Positions 47,832 to 58,496 of a stretch of 64,000 nucleotides of DNA are shown in pieces (the stretch's first letter is position 1; each line of letters starts with the position of its first letter). Made by a program: the position numbers and the translations under genes. Under the pieces are notes generated by a model that was given only the letters and a program-made list of their open reading frames with translations, searched no databases and was not told where the DNA came from. The stretch is from Propionivibrio sp. (lineage in GTDB: Bacteria; Pseudomonadota; Gammaproteobacteria; Burkholderiales; Rhodocyclaceae), in the NCBI GenBank assembly GCA_016705685.1, contig JADJLB010000001.1, positions 620,001 through 684,000 of the forward strand. Reading direction: 5' to 3'.

Positions 47832-49052
47832 ATGTCGGGTGATGTCAAGAAAGTGAGCGGCGCCTTGCTGGGCCAAATTCCATCAGGGGTGTGGGTGCTG
47901 GGCATGGTCAGTCTGCTGATGGATATTTCATCGGAAATGATACACAGTCTGTTGCCTTTGTTCATGGTTACAACCCTGGGAGTGAGTGCTTTCACGGTGG
48001 GTTTGATCGAAGGACTGGCCGAATCCACGGCGCTGATCGTGAAGATATTTTCGGGTGCCTTGAGCGATTACCTCGGCAAACGAAAAGGCCTGGCCGTGTT
48101 CGGTTACGCGCTGGGTGCGCTGACCAAACCCTTGTTTGCCGTCGCGGCGTCGGCCGGTATTGTGCTGACTGCCCGACTGATCGATCGTGTGGGCAAAGGC
48201 ATGCGCGGCGCGCCGCGCGATGCATTGGTCGCCGACATTACGCCGGTACATTTGCGAGGGGCAGCCTACGGCTTGCGCCAATCCCTTGACACCGTTGGCG
48301 CCTTCCTCGGACCGTTGCTGGCGGTTGGACTCATGCTGCTGTGGGCTGACGATTTCCGTGCCGTGTTCTGGGTCGCCGTCATCCCCGGGTTGATGGCCGT
48401 TGCCTTGCTCGTCTTTGGTTTGCGCGAGCCTGAACAATATCAAAATGTGAAACGATCCAACCCGATTCGCCGTGAAAACCTCGTGCGCCTCGGTTTGCGG
48501 TACTGGTGGGTGGTGGGGATTGGCGCCGTATTTACGCTGGCGCGCTTCAGTGAAGCATTTCTGGTGTTGCGAGCTCAGCAAGGGGGCATCCCCGTGGCGC
48601 TGGTGCCGTTGGTGATGGTGGCCATGAATATCATCTATGCCCTCACGGCATACCCTTTCGGCAAACTTTCCGATGGCATGAGTCACATCAAGCTGCTGTC
48701 GATCGGTCTGGTGGTGCTGATCTGCGCCGACCTGGTGCTTGCCCTGAACGACCATTGGAGTTTCGTGCTTGCCGGCGTGGCCCTGTGGGGAATCCATATG
48801 GGCATCACGCAGGGTTTGCTGGCCACGATGGTCGCGAACACGGTTCCCGCAGATCTACGTGGCACGGCTTTCGGATTCTTCAATCTGGTGAGCGGATTGG
48901 CCATGCTCCTGGCCAGTATACTCGCCGGCCTGCTGTGGGACCGTTACGGCGCTACCGCCACATTTCATGCGGGTGCGGTTTTTTGCATCATCGCACTGGC
49001 AGGGCTGATGCGTCCGCCGAGCCCACCTCCGACGGGCACGGATGAGAACTAA
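47832..49052 (+). CDS. MFS transporter
   Basis: A 406-residue inner-membrane protein with about twelve helices. The segment between helices 4 and 5, [22 protein letters not shown], is a hallmark of an MFS subfamily of unclear substrate; the motif A region is [17 protein letters not shown]. The ATG at 47832 was chosen over an in-frame TTG at 47820. The last 65 bases overlap the convergent 3' end of cobQ. Confidence 0.88.
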   Translation: MSGDVKKVSGALLGQIPSGVWVLGMVSLLMDISSEMIHSLLPLFMVTTLGVSAFTVGLIEGLAESTALIVKIFSGALSDYLGKRKGLAVFGYALGALTKPLFAVAASAGIVLTARLIDRVGKGMRGAPRDALVADITPVHLRGAAYGLRQSLDTVGAFLGPLLAVGLMLLWADDFRAVFWVAVIPGLMAVALLVFGLREPEQYQNVKRSNPIRRENLVRLGLRYWWVVGIGAVFTLARFSEAFLVLRAQQGGIPVALVPLVMVAMNIIYALTAYPFGKLSDGMSHIKLLSIGLVVLICADLVLALNDHWSFVLAGVALWGIHMGITQGLLATMVANTVPADLRGTAFGFFNLVSGLAMLLASILAGLLWDRYGATATFHAGAVFCIIALAGLMRPPSPPPTGTDEN

Positions 49053-50508
49053 ACTCGGACAGCAGACTCAGATCCATGTTTTCTTCAACCGCATCGGCCA
49101 GGCGGTCAATGTCCTTCTCGCGGCGCTGCTGCGGATCGAAGGCGAACGTCGGTTGGTAACCCGCCCAGTTCAGCAACGCGGAAAGCGCCTCAGGAACATC
49201 AAACAGGCCGTGGCAGTAGGTGGCTAGAATCTGACCGTCATCGGACAGCGCACCATCCGGCTTGCCGTTCAGCTGAGCAGCGGGGTTGGCCAGTGCGGCC
49301 CCCTGCGTTACTCCCATGTGTATCTTGTACCCGGCGATGCTGGCCGTACCGGATAGCGTCAATATTCCGCTTACATTCTCCAGCGTCTTTTCCGCTGCCA
49401 GCGTCGTTTCATAGTCGAGCCAGCCGAGGCCGCTGACACTGCACGGTTTGCCTTCCAGACCCAGCGGGTCGTGCAAAGACTGACCAAGCATCTGCAAACC
49501 GCCGCAGATCCCGATCACTTTCCCGCCATAACGCAGATGACGGCTAATGGCTTCTTCCCAACCCTGTGCCCGTAACCAGGCCAAATCGGCCTGCACGGCC
49601 TTTGAGCCGGGCAGAACGATGAGATCGCACGGTGGCGGCCTGTCGTTGGGGCCAATAAAACGAAAGTCGACTTCCGGGTGGAAACGCAAGGGATCGAGAT
49701 CGTTGTGATTCGAAATGCGTGGATAGGCCGGCACGGTAACGCGCAATTTCGCCGCCCTCTCGTCCTTGTCTTCGACGCCTCGCGGCAGCGCATCCTCGGC
49801 GTCGAGGTAGAGTCCGTGCAGAAAAGGCAACACCCCCAGTACCGGCTTTCCGGTGCGCTCTTCGAGCCAACGCAGGCCGGATTCGAGCAGGCTGATGTCG
49901 CCGCGAAAGCGATTGATCACAAAACCCTTCACCCGCGCCTGTTCCGACGCTGAAAGCAGGTCGAGCGTGCCCACCAGATGGGCAAAAACACCGCCACGAT
50001 CTATATCGGCAATCAAGATCACCGGGCAATCGACGGCTTCGGCGAAGCCCATGTTGGCAATATCCCGTTCGCGTAAATTGATTTCGGCAGGGCTGCCCGC
50101 GCCTTCAACGAGCACGCACTCGTACTGTGCGCACAGGCGGCCGTACGATTCGAGCACCGCCTTCATGGCAAGCGGTTTGTACTCATGGTAATCGCGGGCA
50201 TCAAGATCGGTCAGCGCCTTGCCGTGGATGATCACCTGCGCGCGCTTATCCGTGGCCGGCTTCAGGAGTACCGGGTTGAAGTCGATGTGTGCTTCGAGTC
50301 CCGCTGCCAGCGCCTGCAATGCTTGTGCCCGGCCGATTTCACCCCCGTCGACAGTTACCGCCGAATTGAGCGCCATATTCTGTGGCTTGAACGGCGCAAC
50401 GCGCACGCCACGGCGGTGAAGTATGCGGCACAACGCAGCGACCAGCGTGGTTTTGCCGGAATCGGAGGTGCATCCCTGGACCATCAGGGTGGGGGCGTTT
50501 GATTTCAT
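48988..50508 (-). CDS. cobQ: Cobyric acid synthase
   Basis: CobQ amidates four side chains of adenosylcobyrinate a,c-diamide with glutamine and ATP. The 506-residue protein has an N-terminal dethiobiotin-synthetase-like domain ([30 protein letters not shown]) and a C-terminal class I glutamine amidotransferase with the catalytic Cys in [10 protein letters not shown] and the His in ATYCHGLFD. The final 22 residues, encoded within the MFS overlap, look like an extension. No other cobalamin gene and no B12 riboswitch is seen nearby. Confidence 0.93.
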   Translation of the reverse strand: MKSNAPTLMVQGCTSDSGKTTLVAALCRILHRRGVRVAPFKPQNMALNSAVTVDGGEIGRAQALQALAAGLEAHIDFNPVLLKPATDKRAQVIIHGKALTDLDARDYHEYKPLAMKAVLESYGRLCAQYECVLVEGAGSPAEINLRERDIANMGFAEAVDCPVILIADIDRGGVFAHLVGTLDLLSASEQARVKGFVINRFRGDISLLESGLRWLEERTGKPVLGVLPFLHGLYLDAEDALPRGVEDKDERAAKLRVTVPAYPRISNHNDLDPLRFHPEVDFRFIGPNDRPPPCDLIVLPGSKAVQADLAWLRAQGWEEAISRHLRYGGKVIGICGGLQMLGQSLHDPLGLEGKPCSVSGLGWLDYETTLAAEKTLENVSGILTLSGTASIAGYKIHMGVTQGAALANPAAQLNGKPDGALSDDGQILATYCHGLFDVPEALSALLNWAGYQPTFAFDPQQRREKDIDRLADAVEENMDLSLLSEFSSHPCPSEVGSADASALPVR

Positions 50509-50696
50509 GTCAGGTGCAGGAGAGGGAAAGTTTTCATCGTGATATCCAGTTATCGTCGCCGTGATTTTGTCACGCCCAACCCGTACCGATCCCGCATTGC
50601 GGCCTCAGCGTTACGCTTTGCGTGGGTTATCGATGACACGGGCGCCTTGGTGCGACGGGCGCAGCCTTCCAAACACGATCTCCGAAACTGGCTGTG

Positions 50697-51872
50697 CTAC
50701 AACTCCATCGTATCGGCAAAGGCCAGAGCCTGCATTTGCGCCCGATTGAACTGATCAGCCGACAAGCCGAGCATTCCCACCTGTTCGGCGAGCGCTTTCC
50801 CGTCTTCGCCTTCACTCAAGATTGCTAAATCGAGGAAGGGGCCGTACACGCCACCATTGCCGAGCAGGGCATCACAGATCGACTCGGGCAGGCTCATGGA
50901 TTCCAGCACCTTGTCCATACTGACTCCCAGTAATGCATCGAGCATCGAGAAAGCGCCGGTGATGAACAGATTGTCGTATTCCTGCCGATCGACCAAGCCT
51001 TGCGATAGCACTTCCATCAGTCTCGCACGCGTCAGCGCCGTATGCATCAGCGCCGGTGCCATCGGATCCTTGCTCGCCGTGGCCAGCAATAGCGACAGCC
51101 ATTTGTTGAGTTTGTCGTAGCCCAGTATCGTTACGGCATGGCGGAATGACTGAACCTCGCAGGACAAGCCAAAGCCGGCGGAATTGATATAGCGCAGAAG
51201 CTTGTAGGAAAGCGCCACATCGTGTTTAAGCGCCGCTTCGATTTCCTTGACATCAGCATTCTTGCGCACCAGATTCAGTACGCGAACGATTTGTGCCTGC
51301 CCCGCGTTGAGGGCTTTGGCCGGTGCTCTTGTCGGGTATTTGAAAAACCAGCTGGCGGCGGCATTGACCCCGGCATCCAGGCACGCCTGAAAAGCTTGCC
51401 CGTCCCGAACGTTGATGGCCACGCCGATGCCGTAGGGTTGCGTTTGTGCCGCCAGGCTCTTGAGTTGAGGCGGTGAAAAGCGCTGAGCGTCGAAAGCGAT
51501 AAAGCGGAAGGGGATGTTGGAGGTCAGCGCGGTCTTTGCCTGCGTGTCGAAAACTAGGCAGAGCGAAGGCTGCGCTGCCTGCAAGGCGGCAACAAGGACT
51601 GCCGCGTCTGGCGCGACAAAAGAGGCCGATTCAACCTCGATCGTCGCATTTTCCGGCATCGGCCACTCCAGCATTGCTGCATCGCAGGGTATGTTGCCGC
51701 AACTGACAAAAATCAGCTTTTCACCCAATGGCCAGAACTCCGATAGTGCGTTAAGGAGACTGACCGCGTCTTTGGTTGTTGCCCCGTCGTCGAAATGAAG
51801 CGTCAGGCGCGTGGCGATGATCTTGCTCTGGCGATTGACCAGAGGTTGTCGGGTCACATAGATATCGGGCAT
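50697..51872 (-). CDS. HDOD-domain signalling protein with degenerate EAL-like N-terminus (YuxH type)
   Basis: A 391-residue soluble protein. The N-terminal 190 residues resemble an EAL fold (IYVTRQPLVNRQSKIIATRL) but the EAL catalytic signature is absent, so c-di-GMP hydrolysis is unlikely. The C-terminal HDOD domain (about 195-385; EIEAALKHDVALSYKLLRYINSAGFG) lacks HD metal ligands as usual and probably scaffolds signalling proteins. The ATG at 51872 lies six bases inside the upstream reductase's end region, so the two are likely co-transcribed. Confidence 0.85.
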   Translation of the reverse strand: MPDIYVTRQPLVNRQSKIIATRLTLHFDDGATTKDAVSLLNALSEFWPLGEKLIFVSCGNIPCDAAMLEWPMPENATIEVESASFVAPDAAVLVAALQAAQPSLCLVFDTQAKTALTSNIPFRFIAFDAQRFSPPQLKSLAAQTQPYGIGVAINVRDGQAFQACLDAGVNAAASWFFKYPTRAPAKALNAGQAQIVRVLNLVRKNADVKEIEAALKHDVALSYKLLRYINSAGFGLSCEVQSFRHAVTILGYDKLNKWLSLLLATASKDPMAPALMHTALTRARLMEVLSQGLVDRQEYDNLFITGAFSMLDALLGVSMDKVLESMSLPESICDALLGNGGVYGPFLDLAILSEGEDGKALAEQVGMLGLSADQFNRAQMQALAFADTMEL

Positions 51873-51877
51873 GGCGA

Positions 51878-52954
51878 TCAACCTGCAATATTGAACGGAT
51901 TTCCAGCGGAAGCTGGTGCGACAGAGTCCTCGTCATTGGCATATTCGAAGGAATCGGCAAAAAACTCGTTTTCCGGCAGTCTGCATTTTCCGACAAAATC
52001 ACGGCGCGCTGCAGCCACCATTTCCGGCGAACCACAAACATACACCTGATGACCCGAAAGATCAGGAAAATCCTGCATGGCGGCCGCATGGACGAAACCG
52101 ATGCGCCCACACCATTTCTCGCACTGAGAGGTGTCGGATAAAACCGGAACGAAGTGGATGCTTGAGTTCTCCAGCGCCCACTGTTCGGGCACTGGCTTCA
52201 GGTAGAGGTCGGCGCGTTCCCGACCACCCCAGTAAATCGTCATCGGTCGATGCGGCTTTTGAGCGATAGCATGTTCGACGATCGCTTTGATCGGCGCGAA
52301 GCCGGTTCCGCCGGCAATCAGCAAGATGGGTTTCGACGAGTCCTCGCGCAGAAAAAAACTGCCGTGCGGCCCGCTGAAGCGCAGAATGTCACGCTCTTTC
52401 AGGGTGTTGAATACATGTTCGGTAAACTGCCCACCGGGCACGCGTCGGACATGCAGTTGCAGAAAGTCATCGTTGTGTGGCGCGTTGGCTAGTGAAAACG
52501 CGCGTCGTCGGCCGCCCTTGAGGAGAATCTCGATGTATTGTCCGGCCAAAAACTGAAGTCGGTCATTGGTCGGCAGTTTGAGTTCAATGATCATGACATC
52601 GGGTGCTGCCCGCGTAAGTTTTTGCACCCGCGCCGGCAGGGTTCTTACCGGGATTTGTTGCGCCGAACGGACTTCCCGGCTCTCGATGGTCAGGTCGCTT
52701 CGTGCCTTGGCACAACAAAAGAGGGCAAATCCTGCATTTCGATCGGCTTCGTTCAGTGTGCTTGTCGGGGCCTTGCCATGGTCGATCTTGCCGCTGACCA
52801 CTTTACCGCGGCAAGTTCCGCAAACGCCGTCGCGACAACCATAAGGCAACAGCAGCCCCTGTCGCAGAGCCGCTGCCAGTATGGTTTCGTCAGTCTCAGC
52901 GCAAAATTCGTGCGGTATGCCTCGATCCGGCGAAACACGGACTAAAAACCCCAT
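51878..52954 (-). CDS. [2Fe-2S]/FAD oxidoreductase (CDP-6-deoxy-delta-3,4-glucoseen reductase-like)
   Basis: A 358-residue electron-transfer protein. An N-terminal plant-type ferredoxin domain binds [2Fe-2S] through Cys in YGCRDGVCGTC and ALFCCAK. FAD (RAFSLANAP) and NAD(P)H (LLIAGGTGFAPIKAIVEHA, VYVCGSPEMV) domains follow. Betaproteobacterial genomes commonly carry it labelled as glucoseen reductase; the true partner is not known, and ubiquinone, flavin or an oxygenase are possibilities. The ATG at 52954 has a strong GGGAGG about six bases upstream; the longer open frame to 53137 is not supported. Confidence 0.87.
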   Translation of the reverse strand: MGFLVRVSPDRGIPHEFCAETDETILAAALRQGLLLPYGCRDGVCGTCRGKVVSGKIDHGKAPTSTLNEADRNAGFALFCCAKARSDLTIESREVRSAQQIPVRTLPARVQKLTRAAPDVMIIELKLPTNDRLQFLAGQYIEILLKGGRRRAFSLANAPHNDDFLQLHVRRVPGGQFTEHVFNTLKERDILRFSGPHGSFFLREDSSKPILLIAGGTGFAPIKAIVEHAIAQKPHRPMTIYWGGRERADLYLKPVPEQWALENSSIHFVPVLSDTSQCEKWCGRIGFVHAAAMQDFPDLSGHQVYVCGSPEMVAAARRDFVGKCRLPENEFFADSFEYANDEDSVAPASAGNPFNIAG

Positions 52955-52981
52955 CGGACCTCCCTGAAAGTATGAATCCGG

Positions 52982-52987
52982 TAAAAT
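52982..52987 (+). promoter_or_regulatory. Candidate -10 element of the epimerase gene with possible leaderless start
   Basis: TAAAAT (52982-52987) in the context CCGGTAAAATGA ends six bases before the GTG start. No good -35 is found. The same arrangement occurs at aroK. Confidence 0.4.
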
Positions 52988-52993
52988 GACGCT

Positions 52994-53875
52994 GTGCAAA
53001 ACCTTCTGATCGTCGGCTGCGGTGATGTGGCGCGCCGCACCTTGCCACGCCTTCTCGGACACTATCGGGTTTACGCCCTTTTGCGCGATTTGGATCAGTT
53101 CGCCTTCTGGCGCGAACGTGGGGTTCGACCGATCCATGCCGATCTGGATTGTGCCTCGAGTCTACAGCGCATCAGTGGATTGGCCGACATCGTACTGCAT
53201 TTTGCGCCGCCCACCGAACGCGGCACCGTGGATGTACGCATGCGCCGACTGCTCGCGGCCTTGGTGCGGGGAAAAAGACTACCACAGCGACTCATTTACA
53301 TTAGTACCAGCGGTGTTTATGGCGACTGTGGCGGTGAGATGATCGACGAAACACGTCGCCCACGGCCCACATCCGAACGCGCCATGCGCCGCATTGATGC
53401 CGAACGCCAATTGCGCCGTTTTGGTCGACGAAACGGCGTGCGCGTTTGTATCCTGCGTGCCCCCGGGATCTATGCAGCCGAGCGTCTGCCCTTGGAGCGA
53501 CTGAAAAGGGGGGTATTGGCGCTACGCCCAGAAGACGACGTGTTCACCAATCACATCCACGCCGACGACCTGGCAATGCTCAGTTGCGCGGCGCTGCGTT
53601 ACGGCCTTGCCAATCGCAGCTACAACGCGACCGACGATTCGTCGATGATGATGGGAGAATATTTCGATCTGGTCGCCGACCGCTTTGGCCTGTCGCGGCC
53701 GCCACGCGTATCGCGTAGCGAGGCGCAGCAACGGTTGTCGGCGCTTCAATTGTCGTTCATGGGTGAATCGCGACGGATCGAAAACAGGCGTATCAAAAAG
53801 GAACTCCGGGCAAAATTGCGCTATCCGTTGGTAGCGGATGGCGTGAATGCCGCATGGCAGGAAGGGTCTGGGTGA
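52994..53875 (+). CDS. NAD(P)-dependent epimerase/dehydratase-like protein
   Basis: A 293-residue short-chain dehydrogenase of the extended type. The N-terminal nucleotide-binding loop is LIVGCGDVARRTLPRLL, shifted from the usual GxxGxxG, and the catalytic YxxxK is not clear around ISTSGVYGDCGGE, so it may be an atypical or non-catalytic member. Such proteins (YeeZ-like) are common next to diverse genes. The start is a GTG with no ribosome binding site. The stop overlaps the ATG of the next gene. Confidence 0.8.
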   Translation: MQNLLIVGCGDVARRTLPRLLGHYRVYALLRDLDQFAFWRERGVRPIHADLDCASSLQRISGLADIVLHFAPPTERGTVDVRMRRLLAALVRGKRLPQRLIYISTSGVYGDCGGEMIDETRRPRPTSERAMRRIDAERQLRRFGRRNGVRVCILRAPGIYAAERLPLERLKRGVLALRPEDDVFTNHIHADDLAMLSCAALRYGLANRSYNATDDSSMMMGEYFDLVADRFGLSRPPRVSRSEAQQRLSALQLSFMGESRRIENRRIKKELRAKLRYPLVADGVNAAWQEGSG

Positions 53876-54297
53876 TGGATTATCTCGTCGTTAAAACACT
53901 GCATATCGTGTTGGTTATCAGCTGGTTTGCCGGGCTGTTTTACCTGCCGCGTATTTTCGTCAATCTGGCCATGGTGCCTCCAGATAGCAGGGCTGAGTAC
54001 GACCGGCTGCTGCTGATGGCGGGAAAGCTCTACCGCTTCATGACACCGATCGGCTACCTGTCCATCGCGCTTGGCCTCTGGCTGTGGCTCGGCTTTGATC
54101 AGTCCGGTGGCTGGCTGCATGTCAAGACCTTGCTGGTGGTCGGCCTGGTGGCCTATAACCGGTTCTGTCGAAAGCTATTACACGATTTTCAGAACGGTCG
54201 CAACACTTTCAGCCATGTCTGGTTTCGCTGGTTCAACGAATTACCCGTCCTGACCTTGCTCGCTATTGTTTTCCTTGTCACGTTTAAACCCTTCTAG
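53875..54297 (+). CDS. CopD/HemJ-like inner-membrane protein
   Basis: A 140-residue protein with about four membrane helices. His10 in the first helix (VVKTLHIVLVISWFAGLFYL), the WLHVKTLLVV segment and the closing RWFNELPVLTLLAIVFL match the HemJ family of protoporphyrinogen IX oxidases and related CopD proteins. If HemJ, it oxidises protoporphyrinogen for heme synthesis, a good fit upstream of an oxidase cluster. The ATG overlaps the epimerase stop. CopD-like membrane protein of unknown role is the alternative. Confidence 0.78.
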   Translation: MDYLVVKTLHIVLVISWFAGLFYLPRIFVNLAMVPPDSRAEYDRLLLMAGKLYRFMTPIGYLSIALGLWLWLGFDQSGGWLHVKTLLVVGLVAYNRFCRKLLHDFQNGRNTFSHVWFRWFNELPVLTLLAIVFLVTFKPF

Positions 54298-54307
54298 GAA
54301 TTGCCTT

Positions 54308-55447
54308 TTGGAAAATTTTTTTGCCAGTTGTCCGCGTGGTCTGGAACCCTTGCTGGTGGAAGATTTGTCCGCGGCTGGCGTTGCCCATGCGAAGCAAATT
54401 CCCGGTGGTGTGCACTTTAGCGCCGATTGGCCGGCTTGCTACTCGGCCAACCTGCACTCCCGCATCGCCACCCGCATACTCTGGCAAGTCTCACGCGGGC
54501 CTTACCTCAAGGAAGATGACATCTACCGCCAGGCGCTCGCAGTGCCGTGGCCGACCTGGTTTGACGCGGGGCAGACGATCCGCGTCGATATCACCGCGCT
54601 TAAATGCCCCCTCAGAAGCCTTGAATTCATCACTCTGCGGATCAAAGACGCCCTCTGCGACCGCTTTCGCGCGGATGTCGGCAAACGCCCGAGTGTCGAC
54701 ACGCGCGAGCCGGAAGTGCGTATCCATGGTTTTCTAAACGCTAGTGAATGCACGCTTTACATCGATACCTCGGGTGCTCCCCTTTACCAGCGAGGTTTGC
54801 GGCAAAAGACGGTCGAGGCGCCGCTAAAGGAGAATGTGGCCGCCGGCATTCTGCGTTTTTCGGGCTGGCAACCCGGTATCCCCCTGCTCGACCCGATGTG
54901 CGGCAGTGGAACCTTTCTTCTCGAAGCAGCGCAGATGGCGCTCAACATTGCGCCGGGCGCCGGCCGCGACTTTGGTTTTCAGCGCTTGAAGAACTTCAGG
55001 CTTCTGGAATGGAAAAGATTGCTCGACACGGCAATGGATGCCGAGAAACCCGCCGCCAGCGCGCAGATTTACGGCAGCGACATATCCCCGGTCGCCGTGC
55101 GCGCCGCGCTCGCCAATCTCGATCGCGCCGGATTGCTGCCGGCGGTTACACTGCGTTCAGGCGATCTGTTGGAAATCGACGCCCCGGCGGTGGCCGGCAT
55201 ACTGGTTACCAATCCGCCGTATGGCGAACGCTTGTCGGAACAGGACGAACTCGCTGACTTGTACCCGCATCTTGGCAGCGCACTCAAGCGGAAATTTGCC
55301 GGATGGAATTGTTATCTGTTGTCCGCCGATATGCGGATGCCCAAGCTGATGCGTCTGACGCCGAGCAAGAAAACACCGCTCTATAACGGCGCACTCGAAT
55401 GCCGATTGTTCGAATTCAAAATGGTGGCGGGAAGTAATCGACGTTGA
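54308..55447 (+). CDS. THUMP-domain SAM-dependent rRNA methyltransferase (RlmL/RlmK N-terminal type)
   Basis: A 379-residue protein resembling the m2G2445 23S rRNA methyltransferase part of RlmKL. A THUMP domain (about 45-150) precedes the Rossmann methyltransferase: LLDPMCGSGTFLLEAAQMAL binds SAM and TNPPYGERLSE holds the N-P-P-Y catalytic loop. The start is a TTG at 54308 giving MENFFASCPRGLEPLL, with AGGAA upstream; the longer frame from 54266 overlaps the previous gene. The C-terminal RlmK half is absent, as in many betaproteobacteria. Confidence 0.9.
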   Translation: MENFFASCPRGLEPLLVEDLSAAGVAHAKQIPGGVHFSADWPACYSANLHSRIATRILWQVSRGPYLKEDDIYRQALAVPWPTWFDAGQTIRVDITALKCPLRSLEFITLRIKDALCDRFRADVGKRPSVDTREPEVRIHGFLNASECTLYIDTSGAPLYQRGLRQKTVEAPLKENVAAGILRFSGWQPGIPLLDPMCGSGTFLLEAAQMALNIAPGAGRDFGFQRLKNFRLLEWKRLLDTAMDAEKPAASAQIYGSDISPVAVRAALANLDRAGLLPAVTLRSGDLLEIDAPAVAGILVTNPPYGERLSEQDELADLYPHLGSALKRKFAGWNCYLLSADMRMPKLMRLTPSKKTPLYNGALECRLFEFKMVAGSNRR

Positions 55448-55714
55448 TGGCTTGTCCCGCCTAGCGTTTCTTTTGAATATTGGCAGAAGCCAGCATAGAC
55501 ATCGGGCGATTTTTATTCGATCGTTTGCCTGCTTGTGCCGAAAGCCGGATTTCTTGGCATTTTAGTACCGTGTAACCGGTAGGTTCATGGTCTATTGGGT
55601 ATGGCAGGCGAGTAAAAAATAGAAAAATAACCATCAACCTCAATGCAATTTCATTGTAGATGTGGCACAATGCCGCACTTGTTGTAAATTCAAAAAAGGG
55701 TGGGAGGCAATATC

Positions 55715-56869
55715 TTGAGAATGCTTAATTTCCCTGACCGGCGTGCCGGTCTTTCGTTTTTTGCCGCTCGTTTACTGATCGGTTTGATTGCAGGACTGGT
55801 TCCCTCGCTTTCACGGGCAGAATACGCTTTGAATCTTCCCGCCCCGGCTTCCGACCTGGCCCAATCTATTTACGATCTGCATACCTTGATCCTCTGGATA
55901 TGCTTGGTCATTCTATTGGTTGTTTTTGTCCCGATGGCCATTGCGCTTGTTAAGCACCGCAAGTCCGCAGGGTATCAGGCGGCAAAATTTCACGACAACC
56001 TGCTCGTTGAAATCATCTGGACCATCATCCCTGTTTTGATTCTCTTCTTTATGGCCCGACCGGCGGCGAGTCTGGTTGTGTCGATGAAGGACACCACGAA
56101 GGAAGATCTAACCATCAAGGTAACGGGCTACCAGTGGAAATGGGAGTACGAATACCTGGGCGACAATATCCGCTTCATGAGCAACACGTCGACGCCGAAA
56201 GAGCAAATCGAAGGTTCGCAGCCGAAAGGAGAGAATTACCTTCTTGAAGTCGACCGCCCCTTGGTTGTTCCGGCCGGCAAGAAAGTTCGTCTGGTGATGA
56301 CCTCCAGCGATGTGATTCACGCCTGGTGGGTTCCCGCCTTCGGCGTCAAGCAAGACGCCATTCCGGGCTTCATTCGCGACAGCTGGTTCAAAGTCGATAA
56401 GCCAGGTACTTACCGGGGTCAGTGCGCTGAATTGTGCGGTGTCGGCCATGGATTCATGCCGGTCGTCGTTGAGGTAGTTCCCCCCGAGCAGTTTGCCAGC
56501 TGGAAGAAAGAGCAGATCGCCATGGCGGCAACCGCGGCAGCCAATGCCAACAAGACTTACGGGATGGCCGAGTTGAAGGCGCTGGGCGAAAAAGTGTACT
56601 CCGCCAACTGCGCGGCGTGTCATCAGCCCGATGGCGCAGGCCTTCCTGGTGCGTTCCCGGCGCTTAACGGCTCAAAAATCGTCAGTGGCGACAAATCGGG
56701 CCATATTGATATCGTGCTCAATGGCAAGCCTGCAACGGCCATGGCTTCCTTTGGTAAGCAACTGTCGGATCTTGATATCGCTGCCGTCGTCACGTACGAG
56801 CGCAATAGCTGGAACAACAAGACAGGTGACGTAGTGCAGCCGGCTGACATTGCAGCCCGTCGCAAGTAA
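55715..56869 (+). CDS. coxB: Cytochrome c oxidase subunit II with fused cytochrome c domain
   Basis: Subunit II receives electrons at its CuA site. The 384-residue protein has a signal/first helix (about 10-35), a second and third helix (about 55-115), the CuA cupredoxin with [12 protein letters not shown] and [17 protein letters not shown], and a C-terminal class I cytochrome c with CAACH and Met in [10 protein letters not shown]. The TTG at 55715 is chosen because GGGAGG ends seven bases upstream; the ATG two codons later is the alternative. It heads the oxidase cluster. Confidence 0.95.
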   Translation: MRMLNFPDRRAGLSFFAARLLIGLIAGLVPSLSRAEYALNLPAPASDLAQSIYDLHTLILWICLVILLVVFVPMAIALVKHRKSAGYQAAKFHDNLLVEIIWTIIPVLILFFMARPAASLVVSMKDTTKEDLTIKVTGYQWKWEYEYLGDNIRFMSNTSTPKEQIEGSQPKGENYLLEVDRPLVVPAGKKVRLVMTSSDVIHAWWVPAFGVKQDAIPGFIRDSWFKVDKPGTYRGQCAELCGVGHGFMPVVVEVVPPEQFASWKKEQIAMAATAAANANKTYGMAELKALGEKVYSANCAACHQPDGAGLPGAFPALNGSKIVSGDKSGHIDIVLNGKPATAMASFGKQLSDLDIAAVVTYERNSWNNKTGDVVQPADIAARRK

Positions 56870-56882
56870 GAAGGAGTTCGGA

Positions 56883-58475
56883 ATGAATACCACAACAATC
56901 AACGGCGCCGCTGCTCACCACGACCATGACCATGACCATGCCCCGGCCGGCATCATGCGCTGGTTGACTAGTACCAACCACAAGGATATTGGCACTCTGT
57001 ACTTGTGGTTCAGCCTGTTCATGTTCTTTTTCGCCGGTGCGCTGGCCATGGTGATTCGTGCCGAGCTATTCCAGCCCGGCTTGCAATTGCTTCAGCCCAA
57101 CGTTTTCAACCAACTGACGACCATGCATGGCTTGATCATGATATTCGGAGCCATCATGCCGGCGCTCGTTGGTTTCGCCAACTGGCAAGTGCCGCTGATG
57201 ATCGGCGCATCGGACATGGCTTTTCCCCGCCTGAACAACTGGAGTTTCTGGCTGTTGCCGGCGGCGGGCACCCTGCTTATCGCTTCATTCTTTGTGCCGG
57301 GCGGTGCCATCGCCGGCGGCTGGACAATGTACCCGCCACTCTTTATGCAGGGAGGCATAGCATATGATATGTCCATACTTGCCGTTCATATTCTTGGCAT
57401 ATCCTCGATCATGGGGGCGATCAACATTATCACCACCATTTTGAACATGCGTGCTCCCGGCATGACGCTGATGAAGATGCCTCTGTTTGTCTGGACTTGG
57501 TTGATTACGGCCTACCTGCTGGTTGCCGTAATGCCGGTCCTGGCCTGCGCGATCACCATGTTGCTTACCGACCGTCATTTCGGCACCCATTTCTTCGATG
57601 CCGCCGGCGGTGGTGACCCGATCATGTTCCAGCATATTTTCTGGTTCTTCGGCCACCCCGAGGTGTACATCATGATTCTGCCGTCCTTCGGTATTGTCTC
57701 GACGGTGATTCCAACCTTCGCACGCAAGCCATTGTTCGGTTATGTCTCGATGGTTTATGCCGTAGCCTCAATCGCATTTCTGTCCTTTATCGTCTGGGCG
57801 CACCACATGTTTACAACCGGCATGCCGGTCGCCGGGCAGCTCTTCTTCATGTATGCCACCATGCTGATTGCGATACCGACCGGCATCAAGGTCTTCAACT
57901 GGGTCGCAACCTTATGGCGGGGCTCGATCAGTTTCGAAACGCCGATGCTGTTTTCTCTCGCGTTCGTGTTCCTGTTTACCATCGGCGGTTTCAGTGGATT
58001 GGTGTTGGCGCTGGTGCCGGTGGATATTCAACTGCAGGACACCTACTATGTGGTTGCCCACTTTCACTACGTCCTGTTCTCCGGTTCGGCGATGAGCATC
58101 ATGGCTGGCGTGTACTACTGGCTGCCGAAATGGACCGGGCATATGTACGACGAAAAGCTCGGCAAACTGCATTTCTGGCTGACCACCATTGCTTTCAACG
58201 TTACTTTCTTCCCAATGCATTTTCTTGGCTTGGCCGGAATGCCGCGGCGGATTCCCGACTATTCGCTCCAGTTCACCGACTTCAACAAGATTGCCAGCTT
58301 GGGCGGCTTTCTCCTCGGCGCAAGTCAGTTGTTGTTCCTGTATGTCGTGATCAAGTGCGTGCGCGGAGGCGAACCAGCTGGAAACCGGCCTTGGGATGGG
58401 GCTGACTCGCTTGAGTGGACGCAGACCTCACCACCGCCCTACCACTCGTTTGTCACCCCGCCTTTAGTGAAGTAG
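56883..58475 (+). CDS. coxA: Cytochrome c oxidase subunit I
   Basis: A 530-residue inner-membrane subunit carrying heme a and the heme a3-CuB centre. Signatures: [34 protein letters not shown], the CuB-ligand block [17 protein letters not shown] and the heme-ligand [11 protein letters not shown]. The N-terminus has a His/Asp-rich stretch ([10 protein letters not shown]). GGAG lies about eight bases before the ATG and 13 bases separate it from coxB. It is a heme-copper oxidase of A-family type. Confidence 0.97.
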   Translation: MNTTTINGAAAHHDHDHDHAPAGIMRWLTSTNHKDIGTLYLWFSLFMFFFAGALAMVIRAELFQPGLQLLQPNVFNQLTTMHGLIMIFGAIMPALVGFANWQVPLMIGASDMAFPRLNNWSFWLLPAAGTLLIASFFVPGGAIAGGWTMYPPLFMQGGIAYDMSILAVHILGISSIMGAINIITTILNMRAPGMTLMKMPLFVWTWLITAYLLVAVMPVLACAITMLLTDRHFGTHFFDAAGGGDPIMFQHIFWFFGHPEVYIMILPSFGIVSTVIPTFARKPLFGYVSMVYAVASIAFLSFIVWAHHMFTTGMPVAGQLFFMYATMLIAIPTGIKVFNWVATLWRGSISFETPMLFSLAFVFLFTIGGFSGLVLALVPVDIQLQDTYYVVAHFHYVLFSGSAMSIMAGVYYWLPKWTGHMYDEKLGKLHFWLTTIAFNVTFFPMHFLGLAGMPRRIPDYSLQFTDFNKIASLGGFLLGASQLLFLYVVIKCVRGGEPAGNRPWDGADSLEWTQTSPPPYHSFVTPPLVK

Positions 58476-58496
58476 ACCATTCGAAGGAAAACAGAA

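Noticed and set aside
50509-50696. Possible cobalamin riboswitch ahead of cobQ
   Set aside because: No B12-box-like sequence or matching stems were found on the minus strand in this interval.
55663-55678. Sigma-54-like site TGGCACAATGCCGCAC upstream of coxB
   Set aside because: The GG and GC elements are one base too close and the TTGC box is CCGC, so it does not meet the consensus spacing.
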